DNA of 64,000 nucleotides from Litsea cubeba. Lineage: Eukaryota; Streptophyta; Magnoliopsida; Laurales; Lauraceae. Below, in pieces: positions 13,256 to 23,705 of the stretch (position 1 is the stretch's first letter; every line of letters begins with the position of its first letter). Where the stretch lies: NCBI GenBank assembly GCA_012931725.1, contig CM022947.1, forward strand, positions 22,549,678-22,613,677, written 5' to 3'. The notes below the pieces were generated by a model. The model was given only the letters and a program-made list of their open reading frames with translations, did no database searches and was not told the origin of the DNA. The position numbers and the translations under genes were made by a program.

Positions 13256-13324
13256 TTTGGCTATGCATTGACCATACTCATTGATGACCGTGGGGAGTGT
13301 AAGCTTGCTAACTTAAGGGCTATG
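13256..13324 (+). pseudogene. Exon-like fragment inside the CACTA element
   Basis: Sixty-nine bases between TTGTTAG and |GTTAGT are open and encode GYALTILIDDRGECKLANLR within a 23-residue peptide. The composition is typical of plant coding sequence and unlike the flanking introns. The parent gene is unknown to me. Confidence 0.4.
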
Positions 13325-13591
13325 GTTAGTTTTATTTTTTAATGTAAGTCAAAGTTAGACCATGACTCCAAATTTCATGTAGTCACAGTTAGCTTTCTTC
13401 TTGCCTTGGATTGTCCTGTTGCTTAGAATCCTTTCTAGTTAATTTTAATCACCCACAATTGCAAGCTTCCTTTCCCCACTTTCTCTTTTGTTTTGTTTTG
13501 TTTCTTTCTTCTTTCTTTTCTTTTTAACAAAATCTTGGGTGTTTTACACTCCCTTTATTCAGGTGTTAATTTGGTTTGTTTGATATTGCAG

Positions 13592-13630
13592 GATGATACC
13601 CAAATTCTCACTGCTTCTGGTGATCAAACT
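13592..13630 (+). pseudogene. Captured WD40-repeat exon, CDT2/DTL-like
   Basis: A 39-bp segment flanked by a strong acceptor (TTGATATTGCAG) and a consensus donor (GTAAGT) encodes DDTQILTASGDQT. This is the strand-turn core of a WD40 repeat and closely resembles the LLTASGDQT signature of plant CDT2/DTL-type substrate receptors of CUL4-DDB1 ubiquitin ligases. Only this one exon is recognisable; nothing continuing the WD40 propeller was found beside it. Interpreted as a host exon captured with its splice sites by the CACTA element. The parent assignment rests on a 13-residue motif, so it is tentative. Confidence 0.5.
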
Positions 13631-15579
13631 GTAAGTTGGAATTTTGTTTTGTTTCTATTTCTTCCCATGTATCACTTTTTGAGTGAAATCTGGTTGTTTT
13701 AATATTTGCTGTATCTACTTACTGGTTGTGATTATTAATATGCCAGGTGAACTTGACGATTTTCTATAGATAAGGTTTCACATGGACAAGGTTAACTGTG
13801 TATTGCCATCCATTTTTTTGTACTTAAGTTGATTTGTAAAAGCTAGGTTTAATTGGAGGTGTCAGAAGAGCATAAGTTTACTTCATTGTATAGAATGTGC
13901 TATGATTGTGGTGTTTGTTGTGTTCTTTTATTTTCTATGAGATGGATATGATTCACTTATATAAGTAGCTGATGTAGTGGGCCATTACGTTCATGAATAC
14001 TCCATATAAATCACATTCTTTTGTTTTTCTTTAGATAATTTCTTGTCTTGGATGGAAGGCTGAAAACCAGACGTTCCACCAGGAAATCTCAAGACTTGTG
14101 TAAACTCTGACCCAATGCAAGTTCCTTATGCCCTGTTCTATAGTAAAATGGCACAATGCAATTTATTTTCTAGTTGGATTTCACAATTTTCTTATATTGA
14201 AAGAATCATATGAAAGCCCAACCTCATTTGAAACTGAAGGCCCACTAAAGTGGTAGGAAAAACAAAACAAAAAAAATGTCATCCTTATCCCCACCCAGAT
14301 TAGCTAGAGAATCTGACACTTCATTTGTTGATGTGTTAATATGAGAGAAGAAAAATGAGGCTCCAATTTTGCTAGGGTTTAAAGCAAAATTTCAAGGAGC
14401 TGACCTTGAATAGAGTCACATTCAACAACCAAGTTATTACCAAATGCTCTGAAAAAATTCTCAATGCCTCTCTAGTGAATGACAATCCTGTTTAAAATAT
14501 CGGTAGATATTGTTATAAAAAAAATCATTAGATAAGCTACGTATCAGCTGTGAGCCTGTGACCGATATTTTTTAAAATTATAATCCCGTATATTGGCTAA
14601 TAATATCAGCTGTGATGACTGCTACAACCGTTATTATGGTTGCTATGATCTTAAAAGTGATCCTTTTAAAAAAAAATTGGCCTTTTTTTATAGGTATTGA
14701 ATTCTAAGGATATTCTAAATGATGCCCTCATTCCAAAGGGCTAAAAGTTAAGGCTTCAACGTGGAGATTTATTAGTGGCTATCATATGATATCCTGTTTG
14801 ATATGAGATGATTGTCTATCTATCACTTTAGTAGATTAAATGCTAGGGAAGTGAGAACCCCATCTAAATCTACACCTTGCATCTTTCACTCAACTCTTTT
14901 ACACTCCTTTTCTATCTCCCTTCACTAGGAATTTTAGGCAAATGTGCTTTTAATGTATTTTGGTACCAATTATCTCGTCGTTCTTTTTGTGGGGTCTACT
15001 GAAACTATCACCAATTATAGTTCAACTTGAAATGGGAGGGATTCAGCACATTGGAGACAACATATTAAGGATCAGGATAACTAGCTATCTGAGATGATAG
15101 CTATTTATAGAAAAGCTCATGCATATAGAATTATAGATGGCTATCATTTAGCATTCCCTGACACATTTGATTTAATCATTAAATTTAAAAATATTCGACA
15201 GTTTGGATAAAATAGCAATAGATGACATATGACCGTTGGGACCCTTACTGTGGCCTTACAAAAAAAGGAACATTAGATTCTAGCATTTTACAATATTTTT
15301 GATTTTTGGATAGTTTTGTAGGTTTTTTTTTTTGGGTTGCTCTATTGTACATGAAAGTAGAATAATATGGACAAAGTTTTTTTCTACAAAGGATCTGTGT
15401 GTTAGCATTTCTTTTGTTTTGTTTTTATGATTTATTCTTGTGGATGCTTACTCGTTTACTTCTTTATGCCTGTGATTCCTTATTTTCTATTGGCATAGCT
15501 GAACCAAAATTCATTTTGATATTTTCTTTCGATTTTTTGATTTACAAGTATAGTTGGTGTCTCTGTTGCATCTTTGTAG

Positions 15580-16222
15580 GAATTCCTATTGATAAGGTGG
15601 CAGCTCTTGTAACGCCCCACCCCTTACCCATGCATGATATTGTCCGCTTTGGCCCGGTGGCCTCACGGTTTTATTTCTGATGGGCCTGAACCCATCAAAA
15701 GGCCTCATGCTAAGTAAGGGTGTAAGCTCTACATATAATCCCAATCACTTTCCTCTCTATAGTCGATGTGGGACTTCCGGGGCGTCACATTCCACCCCCC
15801 TTAAGGCTGCACGTCCCTGTGCAGTAGCCTGCCAGCCCCTATAGCCTGCCAGCCCTCTTGGCCCGCCCACATGGAAGCCCGCCCACTTGCACCAGACCAC
15901 GGCAGGGGACCCACACTCGAACTAGTCGAGAGTCGGCTCTGATACCATTTGTAACGCCCCACCCCTATACACATGCATGATATTGTCCGCTTTGGCCCAA
16001 TGGCCTCACGGTTTTGTTTCTGATGGGCCTGAACCCATCAAAAGGCCTCATGCTAAGTAAGGGTGTAAGCTCTACATATAATTCCAATCACTTTCCTCTC
16101 TATAGTCGATGTGGGACTCCGGGGCGTCACAGCTCTAAATCAGAATACCCGTGATTTTGTTGGGACAAAATTGCCTGAGCTGACACTAAAGGAGCTATTT
16201 GTCTTCCGTTTCATGCAGGCAG
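15580..16222 (+). pseudogene. Captured host exon interrupted by a TRIM insertion
   Basis: After an acceptor-like CATCTTTGTAG the sequence is open for about 28 bp (peptide IPIDKVAAL). It is then broken at 15608 by the TRIM and resumes in frame at 16137 (NQNTRDFVGTKLPELTLKEL...FRFMQ) up to a GCAG|GTTTTA boundary. The TRIM's 5-bp duplication GCTCT sits exactly at the break, so removing the element and one duplicate leaves one continuous open exon of about 114 bp. I do not recognise the protein. It shows that coding-like sequence was present before the TRIM arrived. Confidence 0.5.
15608..16131 (-). mobile_element. TRIM element copy 1 (terminal-repeat retrotransposon in miniature)
   Basis: 524 bp with two near-identical ~180-bp terminal repeats, TGTAACGCCCC... 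to ...GGGGCGTCACA (about 15608-15790 and 15951-16131), flanked by the 5-bp duplication GCTCT (15603-15607 and 16132-16136). On the minus strand the 5' repeat is followed by ATGGTATCAGAGCC, a binding site for initiator tRNA-Met, and the 3' repeat is preceded by a purine-rich AAGGGGGGTGGAA tract. There is no coding capacity. The same family recurs at 53741-54258 on the plus strand. Confidence 0.92.
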
Positions 16223-18039
16223 GTTTTAACCATTTCTTATGTTGAAAGCATGTTTGTTTGTGTTTTCCATTATATTTGTTGATATGCCTTGACAATGGTC
16301 CTTGTGTTCACGTTGAGAAGTAATTTAGATCTCTGTAGCTTGCTTTTATGGAAGACACTACCTCACTGGTAGGGGCCCTTTAAATCTTTGTAATTCTTCA
16401 CTTAAGAATTTGTAAATATATGCCTTCACTTACATTCTTATAGCAATTCTTATTTTGTTTTTCCCTCAGTTCTTAATGCAAGATATTTTACTGGATTCAT
16501 CGTTGCCCAATTCTTCCCATAGTTTCTGATGTTTAAGACCATGGATTCTTGCAGAAGGTGCCTTGAGATTACCAAGTCTGGTATGTGGCAGATCCTAGTA
16601 GTCTTTTTTAGTTTACTCATGCCTTCTGTGATTTATTCTTCTTCTATAAATGAGGACTTTTACTACATAACAGAGCATAGTATGTATAGTTGCCCTTCCA
16701 ATCCAGAGTGAACAAATTGGCAGGGAAAATAGTACAAATTTAGATCCTAATAGTCTGGCTTCAGGAATTTGACATCTAAAGATATGTGGATGGTTACTAC
16801 TGTTTGTTTCCATTTGGTGGCACAAGTTCTACATTTAAAGATTCTTTTTATTTTGAGACCGTGCTTTGATGGGACTCGCACGGGATAATGGCCCTTTACA
16901 TGTTCACTATACATTTAAAGATAATGGCCCATTATTGATTACAAGACTCATTACTGCTTTAGAATTATCTTTGTTTCTGAAAAAGGCCAGGACCAACTTC
17001 CCTTTTTATTGTTTTGTATCTTGTAATGAGAATGTTGTTTTTGGAATAATGACATGGTGTTGGATATAAAAATGAATGAACATAAGCTTTTTGGTGTATC
17101 TTTCTAGTGTGTTGAGGCATTGAAGTGATATGGTCAAATGGTGTATGACTGATGACGTAGTGGTGAATGACTTTGTAGTGTGTTGGGGCATTGGGTTGTT
17201 TATATGAAGTATTTTTTTGTCATGTACAGGTATTAGCAGGTTGTAAAAAAAATTACATGTCACACGTACAGGGGAGACTATGCCGAAATTTCAAGAAAAT
17301 CTTTCCAGGTATATCCCATGGTTTTTGGGTCTACAAAGATGTGAGCCTTTTCTATGAACCACTTTATTTTGTTTAAGCTGTGTTTGATTACATATGGTGG
17401 TTGTTTTTATCAGGAAATCTCATTTTACTGTATAGTTCTTCATGCATGAGATAGGAAGCATATATATATATCTCTATATATATTAGCTAGGCTTCTCTTG
17501 CAAAGTATTGATCGATGAAGTGATTTATGCCTTGTAGGTCCATTTTTCATTGGAGAACTAATCGGGGAAGCAGCGGTACACGGAGGCATCATATGCTACA
17601 TAGTACATATATGCATACTTTTGGTATTTTTGTTTATATATAGTTCAACTTTTTGTACATCCCATGGAAGACAATGTAGATACTATATATATATTTATAT
17701 ACAATATTTTCATAGAGAATTGTCTAGTCAAGCTTTATGTTAATTATTAGTTATGATCGAGGACTAAGCGGCTGTTACATGGAGGCATTATGCATGTAGT
17801 TCTCAATACATAATTTTGTCTTTCTTGCTTTAGTTTAACTTAGCTTGTTAAGTTGTACAGTACATGAAAGTGTACCTATACTATACTATGCATGTGTATA
17901 TATGTACATAGAAATTAATTTGCTTATATATATACAAAGGTTTTTGTTGTTTAGATGTTAGTATTTTGAGGTATATTGCAGGTTTTTTTATCGTGGTACA
18001 GCAGGTTCTTTTGATATTAAAAAAATTAATAAATTGTGA

Positions 18040-18490
18040 AATTATATCGGTTTTTAATGAAACCGATATAACAAACCAATTACATATTTTTTATATCGGT
18101 TATTCTTAATCAATTATATCGGTTATTATTTAACCGATATAATAAACCATATGAAACCGATATAACAAACCAATTACATATTTTTTATATCGGTTATTCT
18201 TAATCAATTATATCGGTTATTATGAAACCGATATAAAAAACCATATGAAACCGATATAACATATATTAATTATGTCGGTCTGGCTATAAGTTATATCGGT
18301 TTTACAATAATTTATGATATAAATACATATGATGTTACATCGCTTTAGGCTTAACCGATATGAAATATTACACTTATTATATCGGTTTCGCTTATCTTTT
18401 ATATCGGGGGTACTTATATCTGTTTGAAATTCACTCAAAAACCAATATAATAGGTCTTTTATATCGGTTTTTAGCCGATATAAAAACCCT
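18040..18490. repeat. Right subterminal repeat array of the CACTA element
   Basis: Around fifteen copies of TATATCGGTT and its inverse AACCGATATA fall within 450 bp. A ~60-bp block of them (around 18090-18140 and 18175-18225) is itself duplicated. The array mirrors the left end and marks the other terminus. Confidence 0.85.
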
Positions 18491-18507
18491 TTTTTCTAGT
18501 AGTGAAA

Positions 18508-19215
18508 GATTATCACCAATGGCTAAGGAATGAGTTTCTTTTTATAGAAAAAATGGTCCAACGGCTCTCAGGTCAGTTAACCGACACTTTGAGTTCGGTT
18601 AACCGAACTCAACGGCTAGAAACCCAATGATCTTAATTTTTGAAAAACTACTTTTAGCGGCGGCCAGAAAGCGCCGGTAAAAGTTCAGTTTGGCCGCTGG
18701 TAAAAGTCCAGAATTCTCAAAAATGAGATTTTCAAAGTGATTTTCTTGGGGGGACTTTGGAAAAATAAACCAAGCATGGAAATATGATTTAAACCAATCC
18801 AAGTGCTTAAAAATCGTGTAACGTAAAAGGCCAAACAAAATTTAATTGAAACATTTAAAACCAATGGCTAGCTTGATTTATAAAATCTTTTTCAAACTAA
18901 AAATGCATCCAATGTTTAAAACCAAAACATGCATAAATCATAAGGTTTACAAGGTTTAAAACAATGCATGTATAAATCAAGATTTCAAGATTTCTAAAAT
19001 CAATCCATGTGTGAAGATTCAAATGAATGAATAAGATGAATGATGCATCCATCAAATTGCAATACAAAATCCTAACAATGCGAACCATCTGGGGTGGGAT
19101 TAGTAGAACTGTCCCTCGATCCCTAAGCGTCCCAGGTTGGATTATTCTTCTTTTGGGGCTTTCCAATGCATGATTTCTCTCTGTTTTTTTTTTACCGACT
19201 GCTCGTCTTCTTTGT
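18508..19215. other. Unassigned AT-rich stretch with a 20-bp palindrome
   Basis: No gene is visible. It holds the perfect palindrome GAGTTCGGTTAACCGAACTC at 18591-18610 and a related GGTCAGTTAACCGAC at 18571-18585. These are the same kind of motif as in the chromovirus-type LTRs further right, so this may be a worn LTR piece into which the CACTA element inserted. A pyrimidine tract ending GTGTAG (19172-19219) could be the splice acceptor of the adjacent ORF. Confidence 0.4.
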
Positions 19216-19219
19216 GTAG

Positions 19220-20757
19220 ATGCAACGATCAATTGCGTGCCTCAGTCCTATTTCTGGGGTGAAGAACTAAAGCAGTTGCTTGAATATTGTGGTCCTCCTG
19301 AGCTGCTTGGTTGGGGCCAAGCTGCTCATTTATTGCTTGGATACGTCCGGACATACGACAACATCTTGTCACTTCCTCCTTGGCAAGAGCTACTAGCGTC
19401 CGACCCTCTTTCCAAGGGAAGGAAGGTTCCTGCTGTAAAGCCTTCCAGATCCACTAGGGCGGGAAATATTTTCGGCGCTCAATCCCCGGCTTCCCAGCAA
19501 TCTTTTGCCCCCACTCAGTCTGCCGGACAAATCTCTTCTGCTCGGAAAGACTCTTCTGGCGAATCTTCTTATTCGGCTGAGCGTCGGCATACCCCTGTTT
19601 TAAATATTTCTGACAACTCTTACTCTCCTGATACCAAAAGACTTTCTCCAGCAATGTCTCGTAAATCGAAGAATCTCTTTGATAGCCTGGGTGATCTTCC
19701 GACGACCAGGGCAGGAAAAACAAGGAAGGCTCCTTTGTATGGTCCTTCGTCTATCTTAGGCAAGAGAGCTGCTCTCGAGCCTTAGTGTGATCTTCATGAA
19801 TCAGTAATGGGCAAAGATTTTGTTAATCTGCCGAAGTTGCTGATTTATCTTCTTCTTGGTTGGAGGATTTTCCGCCTTCATTGCCTCCTCAGCCAAGCTC
19901 ATATTTAAGTCGGAAGAGTTCGCATGGAGCTTCCCGGGAAAAAGGTCCATCCTTGGGTGAGGGGATTTCTGGATCTTCAGCCTTGGCAGTGATCATGGGC
20001 ATTTATGCTCTTCTTCCCCCGGCATGAGTTTGCACCGCACATTGTCTGCCAACGAGCTCGTGTCTACAAGAGTTCAGTAGTATTTTCTGGTAGGTCGGCT
20101 TGTGATTATTTGATCTTTTCTTTCCTGAAGTTTCTAATACCGCTTCTTTCTTGTTTTCAGGGTCTGCAAAAATGGTTTACCATTTTCGAACATCTGGGGA
20201 AACTGAAGAGACAGGTGGAGGGTCTGGAGAAGGAGTTGACAGATGCCAAGGTCACTCGGCGCCTGGCTGAAATGCTAATGCCTCTTTCAGAACTACTAAA
20301 GCTACTGAAGCCCAAGCTGCTGTTGCAAAGAGTCACCTTGCTGCGACCGAGATAGAACTTGAAAATCTCCGCTCCAAGCAAGCTGAGGTAGAGGAGAGAA
20401 TTAAAGAAGCTGTCGAGAAATCCATGGTCGAGACAAGAAAGGCTGTAGAAATGTCCAAGGATGCTCGGTTTGAGGAGGCCGAGGCACTCTACTTACAGCA
20501 AGCTGAGGAAATCAAGGTTCTCGTGTTTAAGTGAAGTTATGATGTAGCTCTTGAAGATGCTGGAGTTCCAGAGGATTCTCCTCTTTGGACCAGATATGCG
20601 AGTATGTCCGAACAAGCTCCCCCCCAACCGCCGCCTGTTGAATCCCAATCTCATGTTTAGGCCGAAGATGCTATTCCGTCCATTGGTGGGGATGGGGGTG
20701 AACACCAATCTTCTACTGCCGAGCTGCTTCCCTCAGTTTCTAATATCCTTAAATAGT
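19220..20757 (+). pseudogene. Oppositely oriented accessory ORF (coiled-coil) of a minus-strand Tat element
   Basis: The first open part (19237-19785, 182 aa, stop at 19783-19785) has an N-terminal globular stretch (LKQLLEYCGPPELLGW) and a Ser/Thr/Pro-rich tail. After a gap with stops, an intron-like GTAGGTCGG...TTGTTTTCAG (about 20091-20160) leads into a heptad-rich coiled coil (KLKRQVEGLEKELTDAKV) and a motif ALEDAGVPEDSPLW near 20550-20585. The product at 63274-63999 (minus) has the same C-terminal motif (ALKEAGVPEDHQVY) after a coiled coil, in the same position relative to a Tat integrase. Accessory ORFs antisense to gag-pol between integrase and the 3' LTR are known in Tat-lineage elements; their function is unknown. 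Stops (for example 20532-20534) and a frameshift make this a relic. Confidence 0.6.
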
Positions 20758-21314
20758 TTGTCTTGTTGATTGGAAATTATTTTGTTTAGTTTTTATATGG
20801 CAATACTGCCAACCAGTCTGCCCGACCTGTGGGCAAGAGACTCCCCCTTTTGTTCGGAATTCCTGTTTGCCCAAGCTGTGGACTGATTCTAACCTTACTG
20901 ATGAAATGAAATGTTTATTCCTTCTGACAATATTTCATAAATTTGTATTGCCATTGTGGGTCTTTCCGAACTCTCTTTTTGGCCTAATGCTCTCATCGTC
21001 ATGCCTAGCTATTTATTAAAAAGGAGATCAATGCAACACACCTAGTTTGGGTGTTCTTCCCAGTTAGGTTTTTATCCTTTGGCACGAAGTAGTGGGTTCT
21101 AAGCTGCCCTTAAATTTCCAGGCCTTGGCCCTATTTTTAGCGAGGTTGGTCCTGATAGAGTATGTCTTATCATGGGTCCTCAAATGGATTTTTTATTCTG
21201 GCCTCATCCTTGGCACAAGAAGTTTGACGAAGTAACAATAAAATGCAATAAGATGCAAGGTATCCAATTTCTTTAGCACAAAGACTTCAATTTCTTGGCA
21301 CAAGATAGTTTTTA
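20758..21314. other. Non-coding spacer between accessory ORF and integrase
   Basis: AT-rich with stops throughout. Short recurrent phrases such as TTGGCACAAGA (around 21210, 21294) and CTTTGGCACGAAG (21077) suggest a worn tandem repeat, like those seen in the same position of other Tat elements in this window. No gene is seen. Confidence 0.4.
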
Positions 21315-21319
21315 TCAAA

Positions 21320-21680
21320 GATAAAATACCCAGAAATAGAATTTTTTCAAATTTGCTATGTTCCATGGCCTTGCCAGCGCTTTTCCTTCAAGTTTTTCCA
21401 AATGATAAGCTTCTGTTCCACCAACCGAGGTGACTTTGTATGGTCCTTCCCAGGTCGGCCCGAGCTTGCCGTGGTTGGGATCTTTGGTATTTGGAAGCAC
21501 TTTCCTTAATAAAATCATATCTCCGACCTTGAATGTTCAGACACGAACCTTCTTCTGATGACTCCGAGCAAGCTGTTGCTGGTAAGCAGCCAATTTGATT
21601 AGTGCTTGGTCTCTTCGCTCTTCGATCATGTCCAGGTGCTCAACAATTCTTCCTTTATTCTCCTCATGGTCATAAGCACT
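21320..21680 (-). pseudogene. Tat-type integrase C-terminal fragment
   Basis: On the minus strand this reads IVEHLDMIEERRDQALIKLA, then a TGA stop (complement at 21537-21539), then FKVGDMILLRKVLPNTKD and KLGPTWEGPYKVTSV...RPWNIANLKKFY. This is the end of the integrase C-terminal domain (GPF/Y type), directly comparable with the intact-looking end at 61081-61431. The catalytic core is missing: homology stops near 21680, where unrelated repeats begin. It is convergent with the accessory ORF at 19220-20757, as in the complete Tat element on the right. Confidence 0.82.
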
Positions 21681-21804
21681 CTTGAGATTATTGCAAAAGA
21701 AAGCAAAAAGAGCAAGAGATCCAATCTCCCTTTGTTTTTATAGAAGAGAGCAAGCCAAAGGAGGAAACAAAGAGAAAAGAAAGGAGGTAAGCGCTACAAA
21801 TTAG

Positions 21805-22060
21805 CAACCTACCCAAAAGAAAGAAATTAGGAAGTTTCTTTCCCAAAAGAAAGATACTTTGAGGGATTCTCTCCCAAAAGAAAGCAATTAGAGATATTTT
21901 CTCCCAAAAGAGAGGGAATTTGAGATATTCTTTCCCAAAGAAAGATACTTTGAGATATTCTCTCCCCAAATAAAGGGAATATGAGAAACTCTCTCTAGGT
22001 AAGGATATTTTTAGATATTCTCTATCCAAAGGAGATATTTTTAGATATTCTTTACAAAAA
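21805..22060. repeat. Degenerate ~40-bp tandem repeat
   Basis: About seven units with the pattern GATATTCTCTCCCAAAAGAAAG and variants. The region left of it (21688-21804) has no gene. Such arrays are common in the 3' untranslated part of Tat/Ogre retrotransposons. Confidence 0.65.
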
Positions 22061-22334
22061 ATGACACTACATGAGATTTAAGCCATCTTAAAAGCTTAAG
22101 GTCCCATGGGTTAGCCCACATGAGTCAGGTTTGACCACCTAGGCACTAAAAGAGGCTTTTAGTCAAAGAAAAATCTCTCTTACCAAGAGCATACAAAAAT
22201 GGTTCCATGCCTCTTTTTGAGTTGATTGGACCATGCAAAATTTTTTTTCCAAGCCTCACGAGCTTCCAAAAATCAAACCATCCAGCCTCATATACCAAAT
22301 TGAGCCAAAATCTTGAAATTGACATTTCATAAAA

Positions 22335-22575
22335 AACCAAATCCTGGTCCCCTAACTTGCCACATACAGCTTGTTAGGTCATAGGGCTAAAACCAAAATC
22401 CAAATCCTGATCCCCTAACTCGCTACATACAGCTTGTTAGGTTACAAGATCAAAACCAAAACTGACCCCCCAACTTGTCATATACAACTTGTTGGGTCAC
22501 AAGGTCAAAACCAAACCCGACCCCATAACCTGCCACATACATCTTGTTAGGTCATAAGGTCAAAAACAAAAACCC
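22335..22575. repeat. 54-63 bp tandem repeat, four units
   Basis: Units contain CCCCTAACTTGCCACATACAG...TTGTTAGGTCA...CAAAACC. The CTAACTTG-type core recurs at 22352, 22415, 22471 and 22525. It is non-coding and lies upstream of the polypurine tract at 22783-22796. Confidence 0.75.
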
Positions 22576-22955
22576 AAATCCAAATCCATCATGTAATTTT
22601 CAAAACTTTGCCTTGAGATTGTACGTGATCTCTTTCACTACCATAAAATTCCCCTGAAAGCTCGAAAGGTTACTCTACCAAAAGAAAGACTGCTCAAAGA
22701 CTCTTGGTTAAGTCAGAAGTTCTCCTTCAAAACTCTCTTCGAGACACATCGACTAAAAAAGTTAAAAAACTTATCGCTGTACCTCGAGGGGGCATTTGTT
22801 GACAAAATGTTGCTTTGCCTCGTCAAGATCAAAGAAGCTACACGAAGCCGCAGCCTACCACAAACAGGCAATGGTACTTCCAAAAAATCAAATCTTGTCA
22901 GAATCAAACAAAAATTGCAAGATCCTTTAAGACAGCCAAGAGAGGAGTACACATG

Positions 22956-23705
22956 AAGTTTCGGGCCATTTCAACATTGTTTGGCCTAACTTCACTCTTT
23001 CAACTGATGAACAGGAGCTCCTGGGGTAGCGACAGCATCAAAAACATCAGATCTTCGATCAGAGCCTATGGATGGTCTCGAAATACCTCCAAAAGGCTCC
23101 ACGCTAAGTTTCAGGTCAAACCGACAACGGTTGACTCTACATCAACCCTCAAACAACAAAATCAAGCCTCTCGACGGCGAGAACCACTGAGGCCATAATT
23201 CATCAAATAGAGCACATGTGCGGCTTTAGAATACTTACAAAGTGCTACATGTCAAGTTTCAGGTCATTTCGACAACATTAGACCAGACTTTGACTATCGG
23301 AAGCCAAGTTAGGCCTCCCAGCGGTGAAGCTCCCCGTGACCATGGTTTCCAAATCGGAGCTAATGGATCATCTCAAAATGACTCCAATAGACTCCCTCTC
23401 AAATTTCAGGTCAATCAGACATCGGTTGACCGCACATCAAAGCGCGATATCTTCCTCGCGAAAGAATCAAGTCTACTGGCGACAGGACCCCGCACGGCTT
23501 CAAAACTGATACAAAAGCCTATGCTTGGTCTTATTTATTGCTCAAGAGGCTTCACCTCAAGTTTCAGGTCATTTCGACAACGTTTGGCCCAGTTTTGGCT
23601 TCTGACGGCAAATTGGCAACTCTGCGCGATAAAGTCTTCGGCTTTCTCGGAAAATTGGAAACTTTTCACTCCAAATTACAAGGATTCTCATCAAGTTTTC
23701 TAAAG
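22956..23705. repeat. ~150-bp diverged tandem repeat within the LTR
   Basis: The phrase AAGTTTCAGGTCATTTCGACAA or a variant begins at 22956, 23106, 23254, 23401 and 23559, giving spacings of 150, 148, 147 and 158 bp. Between them the units share GGCTC.../AAAATGACTCC... text at lower identity. Five units are clear. There is no coding signal. Confidence 0.75.

Larger units (their letters stand above)
9104..18504. mobile_element. CACTA (En/Spm) DNA transposon, non-autonomous, 9.4 kb
   Basis: The left terminus CACTACTACCAAAAGGAC and the right terminus, whose reverse complement is CACTACTAGAAAAAAGGG, form an imperfect terminal inverted repeat with the family-defining CACTA. The element is flanked by AAA on both sides (9101-9103 and 18505-18507), the 3-bp target duplication expected of the superfamily. 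Dense subterminal TATATCGGTTA motifs in both orientations lie inside both ends. I could not recognise TNPD/TNP2 or TNPA coding sequence; the interior is AT-rich with short exon-like segments bounded by splice-site consensus sequences. It is best described as a non-autonomous element carrying host gene fragments, later hit by a TRIM at 15608-16131. Confidence 0.9.

Noticed and set aside
14470..15250. Possible MITE around the TAGTGGCTATCAT-like text inside the CACTA element
   Set aside because: Similar phrases recur (14776 and 15136), but I could not define inverted ends or a target duplication.
19237..19785. Host gene encoding a plant mobile-domain type protein
   Set aside because: Position next to a Tat integrase relic and the match of the downstream motif to 63231-63999 favour a retrotransposon accessory ORF.
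23242..23703. Open frame of 153 codons
   Set aside because: Falls across the 150-bp tandem repeats in an LTR; the translated units do not conserve a peptide.
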